From Volvox africanus (lineage: Eukaryota; Chlorophyta; Chlorophyceae; Chlamydomonadales; Volvocaceae): a DNA stretch of 64,000 bases. Position numbers and translations under genes: made by a program. The notes under the pieces were generated by a model. That model did no database searches. It was not told the DNA's origin and saw nothing but the letters and a program-made list of their open reading frames with translations. Location of the stretch: contig BSDZ01000101.1 of assembly GCA_030268105.1 (NCBI GenBank), forward strand, positions 930,001-994,000, written 5' to 3'. This document shows positions 36,901-48,905 of the stretch, piece after piece. Position 1 is the first letter of the stretch. Every line of letters starts with the position of its first letter.

Positions 36901-39066
36901 ACTGCAGCTTAAGTGTGAGGATCTCTTCCATTACACGGCCATAGTCAGTGGCGGCCACGGACGAGATAGCCGACAAGCAGTACCTAAAGGGTTTTGCGAA
37001 GATGGCAGATTAGCTTCACTCTTAGAAGGCTGTCCTTCCTTACAAATCGTCTGGTAAGGTAACGCGTGTTCGTAAGTCCAGTGAAGGAGCTAAGCGTTAA
37101 CTCATTGGTTCAGCACGGCACGCAGCGCACCTCTCCTCTAACGCCGCCGCCTCGACACTTGTCGGCGGGTCCCAGGGTGGGCCCAGCTGGGGCAAACCCT
37201 GGAGTGGCTTCAGCAGATCGATTGAGATGTCGCCATAGCCGGGAACGATGGGTGTAGCGCGCAGGGTGGTCAGGCAGGTTCGCAGCCGCTGCAGGGCCAA
37301 AGCCTGCGCTTTCGGGGTGATCCCAGCGGTGCTGTCGATATGCACGGTCTGGCCTTGATGGAGGTCCTGCAATCCGGCAAGCACATGGTAAAGGAGGTTC
37401 AAGTAGTTGAGGACATTCAGCAGACAGACTGGCAAAATCAGAATCAATGGGTTACAGGATGCGCCAGGAGGTGTCGCATATCTTACACACGGATGGGGGT
37501 GTACGGGGACGAGCAGAAGCAAAAGGCGTATTAGATCGAGCAAATGGGAGCACGTGTAATAAAATATTAAGCAAAAAACAGGTAGCATTCACTTCCTCCC
37601 CTGCCAAGTTCGTACAAGCACATACTTGCTCAACGCTGTCCACGCAACAGTACAGGTGCACCAGCAGCGACAAGGCGATGCGGGCGCTGCTCCTAGCTGC
37701 GATATTCATGTCCGTGTGTCCGTTGTTAGTGTCACCACCCGCATGCAAACTGCCGGTGGATATCCCGAGCTTGGACTTCAGGGAGCCCCACTTGCGATCG
37801 GCCTCCTGGTCAATAACGCCGTCAACCGCTGCCAGCTGGAAATCGAGTAGCTTGAACAGGGCGATTTTCGTCTGCGTCATGACTTCAGGCTGTTCCAATA
37901 ACATATCACGGAGCAGGACTAGGCAGGCGGTGGGCATATTGAAAAAGTCCTGCGGGGGGAAAGCAGCACTGACAGTCAAGTGCGGAGAATGAATGTGTCA
38001 AAGGCCAACGATCTGCCTGCGGACAGCAGGAAATTCACTATGGGAACCACTTAGTTGTACCAGTCCAAGGCAGGCGTAATATGTTCTCTATAGTGGTCTT
38101 CTCATATGTTAAATTTGAACCGGTAAAAAGCTGCTGCGATGCAGGAGACGGGGCTATGACAAGCGTTGGTAGGGCTCACCTGGACCGCCGTCAGGAGCTG
38201 TTGCTCATCGCCCTCTTGAGCGGTGACGGCTGACAACGCAACGCGCAGAGCTTGTTTGGAGTCTTTTAGGCAGTCGAGAATGTGCATCGAGGCAAGCAGT
38301 TTGGCGAGTAGCCTGGATGAAGGGCGAAGCATGAATGGGGAAGGCGATATCGCTACTGCTGGGCAATGCCGCCCACCAGCGACGCACAACCTAACACAAA
38401 AGAGTCGCAGACGGTTGTTGTCGTTTCAAAAAAATTATTGATTTCGATTTGCATCTATTTGAACTAAGACGACCTAGCTAGCAAGTAGTACGAAAGTCAG
38501 AAGTCTCTTACGCTTAGACGCAAAAGTGGCAAAACAGCTGACCATAAGGCAGGCGAGACTAGCATCTCAAGTTGCATCATACCTATACAGCTCGGCTGTT
38601 GAAATCGGAGGGCAGTTCGCGTTCGAAGAGCTGGGATGCCGAAGCAGTGACTCGCGCCATAGCTCGCAAGCGCTGACTGTACAGGACAGAACATCACACG
38701 CAAGGCGGCAATATGGTCCCGTATCCTCTCCTGTCAGCGTGCTGTTGTCCGTGCTCTGCGCCTGAGGATGGACGCGCAACAATTGGGGAGGCGGCCATGT
38801 TACGTTGCAGTGTGCAAACCAGCTGCAAAGCGTGCGTATGACTTGAGAAACATTCAGCATTGAGAGGCGCAGACAAATACCTGAATGTTGCTTGCCGGTC
38901 CAGCGAGGAAAACCTGATTTTGAAGTATCTCAAGTTGCCGCATGGCCACGACCAGCGGATGCATCGCGATGGCGGGTGCATCTTCAGTGTCTTCCGGGGC
39001 GGGCATACTATCTGGCACAAGTACATGTTCATCTGTGGTAACGTCCGCTAACTCCTTCGAGTCCAT
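27936..39066 (-). CDS. SRA1: CYFIP/SRA1/PIR121 subunit of the WAVE/SCAR complex, expanded
   Basis: This subunit links Rac GTPase to the WAVE complex that activates Arp2/3 actin nucleation. Exons in transcript order: 38881-39066, 38583-38761, 38180-38312, 37626-37949, 37131-37366, 36576-36983, 36095-36396, 33598-35846, 33296-33476, 32988-33176, 32546-32898, 32233-32367, 31990-32135, 31538-31682, 31104-31433, 30570-30815, 30255-30431, 30041-30148, 29696-29955, 29388-29615, 29101-29248, 28912-29002, 28515-28804, 27936-28394; 2500 residues against about 1250-1280 usually. Family segments appear in order: TPIVPGYGDISIDLL (animal VVPLFGDMQIEL), EVVRLVSYIKGLHSVL (VEVIAMIKGLQVL), LTGIGRWVAALRRH, and GDGVYVSAAALVQL (GDGLHWAGCMIIVLL). 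The excess is mostly exon 8 (residues about 590-1339, Ser/Ala/Gly-rich) and a Gln/Pro-rich tail after about 2250. Exon 2 and the start of exon 13 are the weakest borders. Confidence 0.9.
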
Positions 39067-40453
39067 GGTCCCGGCTTTAAATTGACACGCTGGTGGAGTT
39101 GACCGAGTAGAACTCTTTACCTCTCTAGCTCAAAGCCTAGCAGGAATTATTCATTAACTTTTCTAATCTTATTGATACGGTAAATAGCACGGTGAATGCT
39201 TTCTGGTCACAACTTGAATGTTGAGGTTGACAAGAGCTTCGGTCGGCCTTAGTGGGCTGTTACATATGTCAAGTAAAAGTCCAATTGCGTAGTTAACGCA
39301 AAAATGTGAGGATGATGCCTACTTGTTAACATGATGACATTGCGAAGACAGTCGTAGATCCAAGATCCAAAGGGCCCCAAACTGCAACGCTTCACGAATA
39401 CCTTGCACAAAACCTTCTGCTATTCCTTCAAGTAACTTATCATGAAGAACACAAGGTTGAATAAATATTGTGTTTATGACATCCTGCCTCGACTGTTTCG
39501 CCCGCACCACCGACTTGGATGGCTGCCGTAAGTCATAGCATACGACCATCGCATGACATCCCTATCACGTGCAACAGCAGGTAGGTGTCATTTCTTGAGC
39601 TTAGGAATGTTGAAGGCGAAGTTATTGTAACGTTACCACTTGCGCCCTTCTCGTGTTTCCGCAAGCTGATCCAGCGATGCCCAAACGGTGGCCCAAGTAA
39701 AAGCTTACATCAGCTTCACCGAAATATGAAGCCTCGATAACCTCGCACTGATTTATCCTGGCAGCGCATATCGTGCACGAGTAAAAGTGCATGTATCCGC
39801 CTCAAACCTGCGGTGCCAGCACTCTCCGGGAAGCAGTGCCAAACTGAACGCTTAATGCTACGCGGCTAACACACCGCCACCATCACCGCACATACACACG
39901 TCCACAAGCTTAATAGCATGGTGCCGTTGTATTGGGCGCAGTGGCCTGGGGAGAATCGAAACCATTAGCCGTGTCTTCAAACCGTCGTGATTTATTGAAC
40001 GAAATCAACGTTGGGCTTCTCTCACGCAACCTGGACTGAACATCTTGTTATGGCGGCACGACACATGCCGTTGTCACGTTAACGCATTACCGCTTAATGG
40101 CCAGCTGTATGGCGGCCGTGCGTGTTGTACCTCCTAGGGTCGTGAAAATCATGAATAAACGCTATGATGATCACAAACCGGTACACCTTTCCTATGTCCC
40201 TTCGTTTTACACACACACCGGACCAGTTGGGATAGACGGGAGCGGAGACGAGGCGAGGCGACGGGAGCAACAGAGAAATCATTGGTTGGCTGGCCTTCAG
40301 ATCTAGGGCGCCAGGTGCACGATGCATATATTTCCGGACAGCATGTCAGTATCGGACCCTGGGCTCGGGACAGGGAGGAGCCACCACAGGTACGCAAAGC
40401 TGGCATTTAATTAGGCAAAGGTGCCTCAGCGATGTGCCTCCGACGCAGGTGCC
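39067..40453. other. Intergenic region upstream of CYFIP
   Basis: No gene supported with confidence. A minus-strand frame at 39319-39549 (76 residues, with HDKLLEGIAEGFVQGIREAL) looks somewhat protein-like and could be an unrecognised upstream exon of CYFIP or chance. Minus-strand TGTAA (TTACA near 40205) lies about 250 bases past the stop of the EF-hand gene. Short repeats of GGTGCCTCAG and ACGCAGGTG occur near 40419-40470. Confidence 0.4.
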
Positions 40454-43400
40454 TCAGTGACGCAGGTGGTGCCATTGCTTCTTGTGAATACGCTGCAATT
40501 CGTAGCCCATTCGTTTGTGCTGCAACTTGCCCATGTGCATATTTTTCGGATCAAGCGAGACATCTAGCCATGCGTTTCGGCCACCTTCTAGCTTCAGCAG
40601 GGACCCCAGCAAGCGGAATGCACGACAATATGCGCTGATTACATGCGTTACCGCCACCAATCGGCACCAGGGAGCGGCTTACCATTCCATATGCCCCGAA
40701 ACCTTACGCGACAACACGGCGCTAAGTGTGAAAATACAATTATTTACATGTCCACAGCTGCCGACGCAGCTCCTGGCGAAAGCTTCCTGCTCATCGACGC
40801 AGCAGCTTCCTATCTCCGTGAGGAGTTCACAGATATCGCAGCAGCTTCAGCTACAGGACATACATGGCCGCATGTATGTCCATTCCTTTCTTGAGCAATT
40901 CTCCACACCAACATTAATGTACCGCTACATAAATGGCGTACACCGACGGGGTATGAAGTACACATTACTGAAACTGTTCGGATTTCTTCCGAGGACCGCG
41001 TGTGTGCTGACAGGCGTAACCCATCCTTATGAAGGCGGCCTAATTCGTACAATCCGACATGAACTGAGACGCCGAATATGGTTTCAAGAGTCGTGTTCAA
41101 GACGCAACAACTCAGTGAAGAGGGACCTTGCACAAGGTTATGCCACTCGGCCATTATGCAAACACAATTGCGGAGAGCTGCCAGGGCGGCCTCGTGTGCC
41201 GTCACCAGCCATTGGCCAAGTCCGGCCTCTTCGCGCAATGCATGACCTACATCATTTCGGTATTTTGTCACCAACAGATGAAGACAGCCACTCGCCAATG
41301 CTGCCCACTCTGCAGCTGACAACGCAACGAGATAGACGGCGCGGCTCCCACCCTTGTTGGTGACAAAATATCAGCAACGAATATGAAATATATCTTGGTT
41401 GCCCAAGATACTGAATCATTTGTACATCAGCAACCGGTATGTCTTCCGCCCGCCATACTGGTACAGACCAGCACACTACAACCAAATCGGTAAAGTGCGG
41501 CAAAACGGTGTGCGCACAATTATCTGGTCCATTGCGTGCAACAAGCATACACTCAACTGACCTAAGCGACCGACAGGTGCTTGCACCACACCACTACAAA
41601 ATCCCTGCCGGTGAGCAACATGTGTTTCACCGTATTCCAGAGGAATGAATCGTATTGCTCCGTCCTTTGGCGGCTTCACAACGACGATGATGGACGAGGA
41701 CGCGCCACCCAATCGGCCTGATCACAACGCGCTCCCAAGACGCGCAGGGTACGCGCGTATATGTGCGAAGCTGGCGCACGCAAGGAGGAGTCCGGATTCA
41801 GCGCGGCATCCCGCTCTGGCGGTGCCGCCTCGCATACACAAACGTTTATGTACACGCAAAGCACTTGGGAGCAACCAGCCATTAGACTGTGCAACCCCTC
41901 CCTAACTCAGTGAACAGCAAGGTAATGCCGAGGAGCGCTAGTGCACAAGTTTATGAAACCGGACATCCGGGCCGTCGCTCCCTAGCCCCTAGCCTATCTA
42001 CCAACTGCGCCTACCCCGTGGCCTCCCTCCACCGGTCAAGCGAGACTTAGAACTCCAGCATCTGTGCACCACCACCTGTACAGCACGAGCTGTAAAGCTG
42101 TGCAGCACGAGCCGCCAATCAATAACGCAAAAAGCCTGCACACCTCCGCCTTAGCATGCCTCTCAGCAGTACGCCTACCCCTGCTCAGCAGCCTCCTCGA
42201 GCATATTCCGTTGCGCCTCCTCCATGAATCGTGCGTAATTGTTGGTGTACCACTTGCGGAAAGCCCCCCACCGTGCCACGCCGCTGCCGTCCTCGTCTAT
42301 CGCCTTGAACATTCCTGCACGGAGCACAGGAGGCCGCGGTCATGTCAGATTGGCATATGCGGCGCGGGAGGAGCTCAAGGTCCCGGACCGGGTCGGTCGA
42401 CATGGTACCAGCTTACCTTCGGCCTCCTCTTTCGTGTGCCCTGCACAAGTGGGAGTGGGGCGGGGTGGGACGAAAACCGCACGGTGACGTACTGTAGAGG
42501 ATGCAAGATCTGAACGACCAGACAGCAGTTGCGAACCGCTCCTGCATCACTGAGTTCTCGTAGTAGAAGGCAAGTAAGTGGTACCGCGCCAGCATATAAG
42601 CCCAGAACACGGCCATGAGGCTCTGCTCGTAGCGGTAGCGGTAGCCCAGCCTTGCTGAAACACTCTCCCATCGCCCAAACGCATGACACCAAAAAAAGGG
42701 TGACACACCGCGCCGCCAACATACGAGGCTCAGCAAACCATTAAAGAGGCAAAAGGCGTCCCCTGCTTCTTATCCCAGACTCTTAAGTCCCAGGGTACTT
42801 AGCAGGGCGCCCACGCTACAAAGGGACTACAGCAGCACGGGGCGGAGTACGCGCACACCGCCCCCAACCACTCACCGGTGAGCTCCATGGCGCTGATGAA
42901 CTCCTCCTCGTCAAGCTCCCCGCGCTGGTCGTCGTCAAATACCGAGAAGACGCCCTGCGAGCGCACAGATAGCACAGATAGCAGGGCAAGAGTAAGGAAT
43001 ATTGGATCATATCGCGCATGCAGCCCAGCCCGCCATAAGGCCCATCCAGCACGGAAAAAGTCCTCGGGGGAACGTCCCCTATGAAAATGAAAACGCGACT
43101 TCGTCTCCGAGCCTGTGCCCCGGCGGCCTCAGCGCCACTCACCTGGATCTCCGCAAGAAGCTTGTCATTTGCCGCGGCCTCGGCCGCTGCAGCTGCGATG
43201 CGGGACTTCCGACTTGCTGACATGGCCTGCAGCGTGCGCAGGTCTGCAGGGGACGCCTCGGGGTAGAGCGCCTGCGGGACAACGGGAGAGCGAAAGAGGG
43301 TTCAGGAAAACTCGTTTGGATCAGGAGGAGGTATCTAAGGAGCGATGGCGCTGGCTGAGGCGGCTCGGGCGCACTGAACACAGGCGGGCACGTGCACATG

Positions 43401-46400
43401 TGTGCTTGGGTAGGATTTCGGCGGTCTGGTACGGCCCAATACGCTTTAGGACGATGGGAACATGTGGCAGTCGGGGTAAACGTGGGTCATGCCAGGATGT
43501 GGGTCGGCGAACACCTAAAAGAGCTGTTGGGTTGACGCCGGCCAGCACGGCGGCAGCTGAGGACGTCGGGCATAGCTAAGGAAAATGGAATGGGCAGACG
43601 GACGACCAACGAGCGTTCCCCGGCGAGGTACAGAAAGCATGTGACCTGAATGGTTCGTATGCCCGACTTGCCAGTGTTAAGTATTGTTCACACGCCACAG
43701 GCCTGGAAGACCTGCGCGGCGTTGGACGCCCCCAGGTGCAGCGGAGTCGCGGGGGTCTTACGGCAGTACCGAGAATACATGGTAACCGCATCACATTGTG
43801 GTGCGATTAGGATATGCAGGGGACGATGCGGTGAAAAAGGCACGTACGGCGGCGGCTAACGGCTGCGGTTTATTCCAGATGCCACCAAGTCCACCTGCGT
43901 GATGGGTTTTCGTTCCCAAGTCACCGTCTTTCGACCGGCAATGGGAGCATACCTTAGCCGATTTTCGCAGCACATTTGCCACGTTCTTTCATCATCATGG
44001 ACTTGATTCTGAACGGCCCTCCTTTCCCCTCCCCCTTTCCCCATTTGTGGCGGCCCCATTATGGCTGCGTTCCTCTTTCTTCTAGCTTTCCTCTAGCTAT
44101 AAGGGTTCTCAGGGCTTGAAAGGGCGAACCCAGCCCCCTTAAAGGGACGTAACCTGCCGGTGCTTTACCTTGAGGAGATGTGGGAATGTGACCATTCCGG
44201 TTCGGCCCTTGCCTTCGATCGCCCTGAAGATAGACGTCAGGAAGGGGAGCAGCCCCGGCTGTGTGCGAGTGAAGTAGCGGCGAAGGTCAGCAATGCTGAC
44301 ACGGCCGTCGCGGTCAGCGTCCATTTCCGCCCACACCTGGCCCAGCTCCCGAACCATGGGTCGCCTGTGTAGGGTTGGGTACGGAGGAGAGTGCAAGTGG
44401 ATCAGGCCGTGAAAAGAAGCGAGGGAAGAGGGAGGGAAGAGGGAGGGAAGAGGGAGGGAAGAGGGAGGGAAGAGGGAGGGAAGAGGGAGGGAAGAGGGAG
44501 GGAAGAGGGAGGGAGGGAAAATTAAGAAACCAGCAAGGCAGGAGGCTAGCAAGAGCGCATATCATGGTAACGTGTGGCATCAAAGCAAGGAGCTCTGAGA
44601 GAGGATTGGCGCTGTGTTATGCTCAGCCGGATGTGGGACGTACATCTCAAGTGTTCTCATGCCCTTCCCCGTTCCGTACGCGCCCATTCAAGACTCACGT
44701 GACCACCTGTACCTTGAATACCTCCGTCTTTACAACGCAATTCAAGCGATTCGAGCCAGGGACCACGTGGATCCGGGGCACGCGCTCCGCCAGCCGCATT
44801 TCCAGCTCCTTCTCAGCGCGGAGTGAACTGTGTGTAGGCATGCGAAGCCGTCGACAGAGGGCCATAAAGTAGAGGCACAGCGCCAAACAAGCGCGCAACA
44901 TGATCAGTTGGGTAAGCTGGCAGGCGCGCACACCCTTGACATTGACCACTTCCCCTGCCCTTCCCCCTTTCACACACGCGGCAAAACGGTGACATTCGAA
45001 CGTCAACGGCCGACATCGTGACTTTCGTTTGATGCCGCATAGGCTGCGTCCCCAGCCCCCATCCATAATTCTGTCATGCCACCACCGCGACTAGAATCCT
45101 CTTCCAGAGCCCCTTTCTCGCTGGTGGCAGCAACCAGCTGTCGAATCGGCCGTGCCCCGCGTCTTCGTGGTTCAATAGAGGGATTAGCGGCGTATAGCAG
45201 GCACGCACTGGACACGGACACGGACACTGCGGGTTATGGGGCAGGGGAATATCAGCCGCGTAGCCGCCCCGCGGGTTCCCTCTCCTATTCCCTCCTCGGC
45301 CTGCTTGCTAACCGATGGCCTCGACTTGCAGATTTTGCTTTCGGGTGCTGCTCTCGGTCTGCTGTTCAATTCATGTGCAGCATATCTCAGTCTTTTCCAC
45401 ATTCACATGTGGCCCCTAGGGGGCCAAAATTTCCCCAAGTGAGCCCAAGTCGCGACCAATCCCCCAGGCCCACCTCAGCCGCTGCATGACCACCTGGCAA
45501 ACCGGCAAATGGAAATCGGAGGGAGCAGTTAAGAGGAGTATTAGCGTTTGAGCGTGTGTGCATGAGCTGTGCCAGGCGGGAAACATAGCATGAAGCTGGG
45601 CATCAACATGCCAGGTGTCAGAACATCACATTTTTTATTCGAGGGTGCCAGAGTGTGGGCGCAGCAACGGCGACTCAGCTTTAAGGACAGGCGGGCACAT
45701 TGCGGATGTCAATGCCGACGTAAATGGGAAAGCAAGCGGGTCTGCACACGACGCAGAAATTCAAGAATGCGCCTGGCTGCGGTTTTACGACCAGCCTTCC
45801 AACTAGGCTACCGTGTCGTCAGCACGTGGGCACGATCGTTAGGTCCTAATAGCAACTACGTCATCCCCGACAGGACTCAACCTTCAGCTTCTAAGGTGTC
45901 CGCATTCCAGGAGGCAAAGACGTGCTTTATTAGACCGCTTCTGACTCCCTGATTACCAGACTTTTACAGAGTTCAGACCTTCGCCTCCTTCCCAGATTCC
46001 CACGCATCCTTTTCAGGTTCGCCATTCTCCCGACCTGCCTCTTGAACTTCCTAAGGTGTATGGTGCTTGAGGTCGATGCACTTCACAGCCTTACAACAAT
46101 ACTTGTCCAATGATGTACAACTGTTTCGTTGTGTTTCTCTTGCCACTCCCGTCTCCGGGGTTGGTTGCACACCTCGGTGAATTCTTGCAGAGTGACGGAA
46201 CCGCGCGCGGCGCGGTCCAAGGACTTAAACAAAGCATCCACCGACTTGGCGCTGACGCCGCCTGTTGCAACAACATTTCCAAACGTACCACACAAGGAGT
46301 GAACAGGAGCGGTCAATGTCCAGAATTCCAGTCGAGCATGGCGCTTCATTGCGTTAGGATGCAGTGCTCAAGGAAGTAGCGCCGCACACTCGCACTGCAC

Positions 46401-47297
46401 TAATGCGTGAAACTTAGATCCTGGACCGTTCACCCCGCGAGTGAGCCGTACTCTGGCCTTCACTGGATGCGTGAACAAACTCCCGCCTGTATATTCACAT
46501 TACACAGCTACACATCGGGTTCTCCAAGCTATCTGAACATGCTAAAACTCCAAGCGTTCTGCCGTGCAGAATGTGCATGAAGACGGGTATATAGAGAACG
46601 GGTAATGATTTTAGCTGCCGTAGCAAGCTAGTTGCCCCCCTGTGACAGCTGTTACCAAAGTTGGACATAGCTCAACCAGCTGTTATCGCTGGTGTTCCAC
46701 TTTTCCGCAGGAGTACCGGCCAGGGCCATTGCGAAAACTAGGCAATCTAAACAACGCCGTGAAACTTGTGATACAGGCCAACATGGCGCCAAGAACCCTG
46801 TGAAGCAGCCCCCGGGGCCCCCTTGTAAAACTTGCAATGGTTACAAGCTCCTATCCCTGCCTAGCAGGTATCTGATCTTACATGGCTAGAGCCGAGAAAC
46901 CACAGTTGGACCGAAGGCAAAGTGGGTCCCTGCTGCCTTATCGGTGGCGAAGTTGAAGGGCCCGTCTGCTATAGGCTAAACCACCCCGGATAAATTTTGG
47001 GGGATTTATTGATTAGCTTCTGAGGGCGCAAATGCACACACCTTCCACTTCTTTCGAGAAGTACGCATACAGGTCAGCCCAGGTCATGCTCCCTGAAGAC
47101 TTAACCACAGCTGTAAAAGCCTGAGGATACCGCAATGTCAGGGCCAACATCGGTTGTTGACTAAGAAACGCATAACAAGCAGGTTTCTTGCTCACCTCCT
47201 TGCACGCGTCCCTCCAGGGCTCAACCTCATCATAGCTGGGAATTTCCCCAAGTGCATGTTCAAAGAGACATCGAAGCGCGTTGTTAAGTGTGCCCAT
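40454..47297 (-). CDS. Multi-EF-hand protein, function unknown (partial exon model)
   Basis: Minus-strand exons with consistent splice sites: 47196-47297 (ATG at 47297), 47042-47120, 46173-46261, then a gap, 44699-44827, 44169-44364, 43694-43756, 43143-43271, 42876-42954, 42493-42654, 42179-42314, then a gap, and a last exon 40454-40634 ending QWHHLRH and TGA. Phases match except across the two gaps, where exons are missing. EF-hand loops: DRAARGSVTLQE (46.2 kb, poor ligands), DADRDGRVSIAD with a degenerate partner FRAIEGKGRTGMVTF (44.2 kb), DDDQRGELDEEE (42.9 kb, canonical) and DEDGSGVARWGA (42.3 kb, last position not acidic). Between the last two is an aromatic stretch, FWAYMLARYHLLAFYYENSV, perhaps amphipathic or membrane-associated. 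An exon-like block at about 41127-41313 (AALASGCLHLLVTKYRNDVG) probably belongs here. That all parts form one gene is inferred. Calcium binding is likely; the role is unknown. Confidence 0.6.
44421..44518. repeat. 11-bp minisatellite, GAAGAGGGAGG unit
   Basis: About eight to nine near-perfect tandem copies of an 11-base purine unit in an intron of the EF-hand gene, just upstream of the exon at 44169-44364. The purine/pyrimidine strand bias makes it a candidate for triplex formation and length variation. Confidence 0.9.
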
Positions 47298-48905
47298 GTG
47301 GACGCGAACGGGGATCGGATTCCGTTGAGCCTATCAACCTGAATTCAATGGTGTTAAAGGCTTGGATTACATGATATACAAATCGTCATTGGTATCACGT
47401 ATCGACGTTACAAGCTCGCAATAATTCGTAAGGCCCAAATGAGCTAGAAGGTGCAAAGGACCGTGAAATCAACCAAGAGAGCAAAATAGAGAAAAAGACA
47501 AGCAGGAATCCATTAAAAAATAACCACAAAAAAGGAAGAAAACCTGCCCACCGATTGCTGTGTCCTACCCCATTAGTCGAAGAGCACCGTAAACGGATGC
47601 ACGACAAATCCGGAACTAATCTCCTTTCAGGCTGCGCAATTGCTGATTTATTGTGATCTTCTTAGGAACTTTGCGACTGTAGTCAGGATTCCCGATAAAC
47701 ATATTTTTCAAGGGGGTTCAGTCAGCAGCCTCTGTTCCTGCGTTCGGGGATTTTAATGTATCGTTTTATAACAAGGCAATGTGACATAAAAGTAGCAACT
47801 TTTGATGCGTTTTGTTAAGATTCGTACTATCGCCTTGATGAATTGTACAGAATCTATTAGGGGTCATATGGTTCAGCAAGGGCGGAGGTGCCCTAGGAAA
47901 TTGACCAGATTTACATGCTGACTTGAAACTTGGGTTTCCCGGGGTATTAGCGTTTAGAGAGATTATATCCTTTTTTGCAGGGGCCACCTGGTATGTTGTA
48001 TGCCTTTGAAAGACAGTTTCAAGACCCTGGAAGACGGGCTGAACCCGCGACTTCTGGTCTTGGGTGGGTATTTCACAGAGGGCCATACGATGGCGCTAGA
48101 AGTCTTTGTTTAAGACCCACACACTCTTTGAGTAGGGGTAGGAATTGGGAGGACGTGGTGGGACGTCACTACTTGACACGTCTTCCTTTCTCTGTCCGGT
48201 TAGTTGAAATTTCTTTTTTCTTTTCATTTTGTGTCTGTCTCTCTATCCAATTTTTACTCAAACTCGCGGTCCTTTGAACGTCCTGGCTCGTTTGCGCCTT
48301 ACAAGCTCGTACGAGTTTATATCTATCATCATCGTCATCATCATCACCTTATATACGCCTATGATATGATCCAGACTTCAAGATAACCCTGTATCGAATG
48401 CGTATGTGGTACAAGGTATCAGTACACCCGCTTCCAATAAACGGATTTTTATAAGTCTTTGCCAGCTTTCATCTGGACTCTCTGTGCGGCAGTACGACAT
48501 AGCAAGCAACGGTACGAGACATTACATCAGCTGATGTAAAATTGTGAATACGCGACCGGATATAGTAGCACTACATAGTTATGGGCAATTTTAGCATAGG
48601 GATTTTTTTTATAAGGATCCAATTAGAACAGACTACTTAGGCTTGAGTCAGCTTTGTGGTTTATACCAGATTACCAGCTTAAAGTCATTAACCTTGTCCG
48701 GCATCCAATGTCATCAACTGAGCACATTCAAAACCTTTCTTTTGGTTCCAGCATCAACAATCTGCCTTGCAGCTTTCATGTGCCGCCCTATGCTCGAAGC
48801 CTCGGAGAAGTGAGTTTGCGTTCCAGGTTGCAAGGGTAGGAAACCTTTGCTAGTAAGTTTCGTGGCACGCCGCATTGGTCAGGACCAGCGCTAACAGTGC
48901 CAAGA
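47298..48905. other. Divergent promoter region
   Basis: About 1.6 kb between the EF-hand gene start and the cyclin start on opposite strands. No gene was recognised; short frames lack domains. It should hold both promoters, but no element could be assigned. Confidence 0.5.

Noticed and set aside
38512..38730. Alternative CYFIP second exon in another frame
   Set aside because: It would leave the wrong phase for the next exon; the version at 38583-38761 has matching phase and a better pyrimidine tract.
40515..41363. 282-codon plus-strand open frame
   Set aside because: It has no domain, odd composition, and lies opposite minus-strand exons with better coding character and splice sites.
44375..44872. 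Plus-strand frame with Arg/Glu/Gly repeats
   Set aside because: It is a translation of the GAAGAGGGAGG minisatellite.
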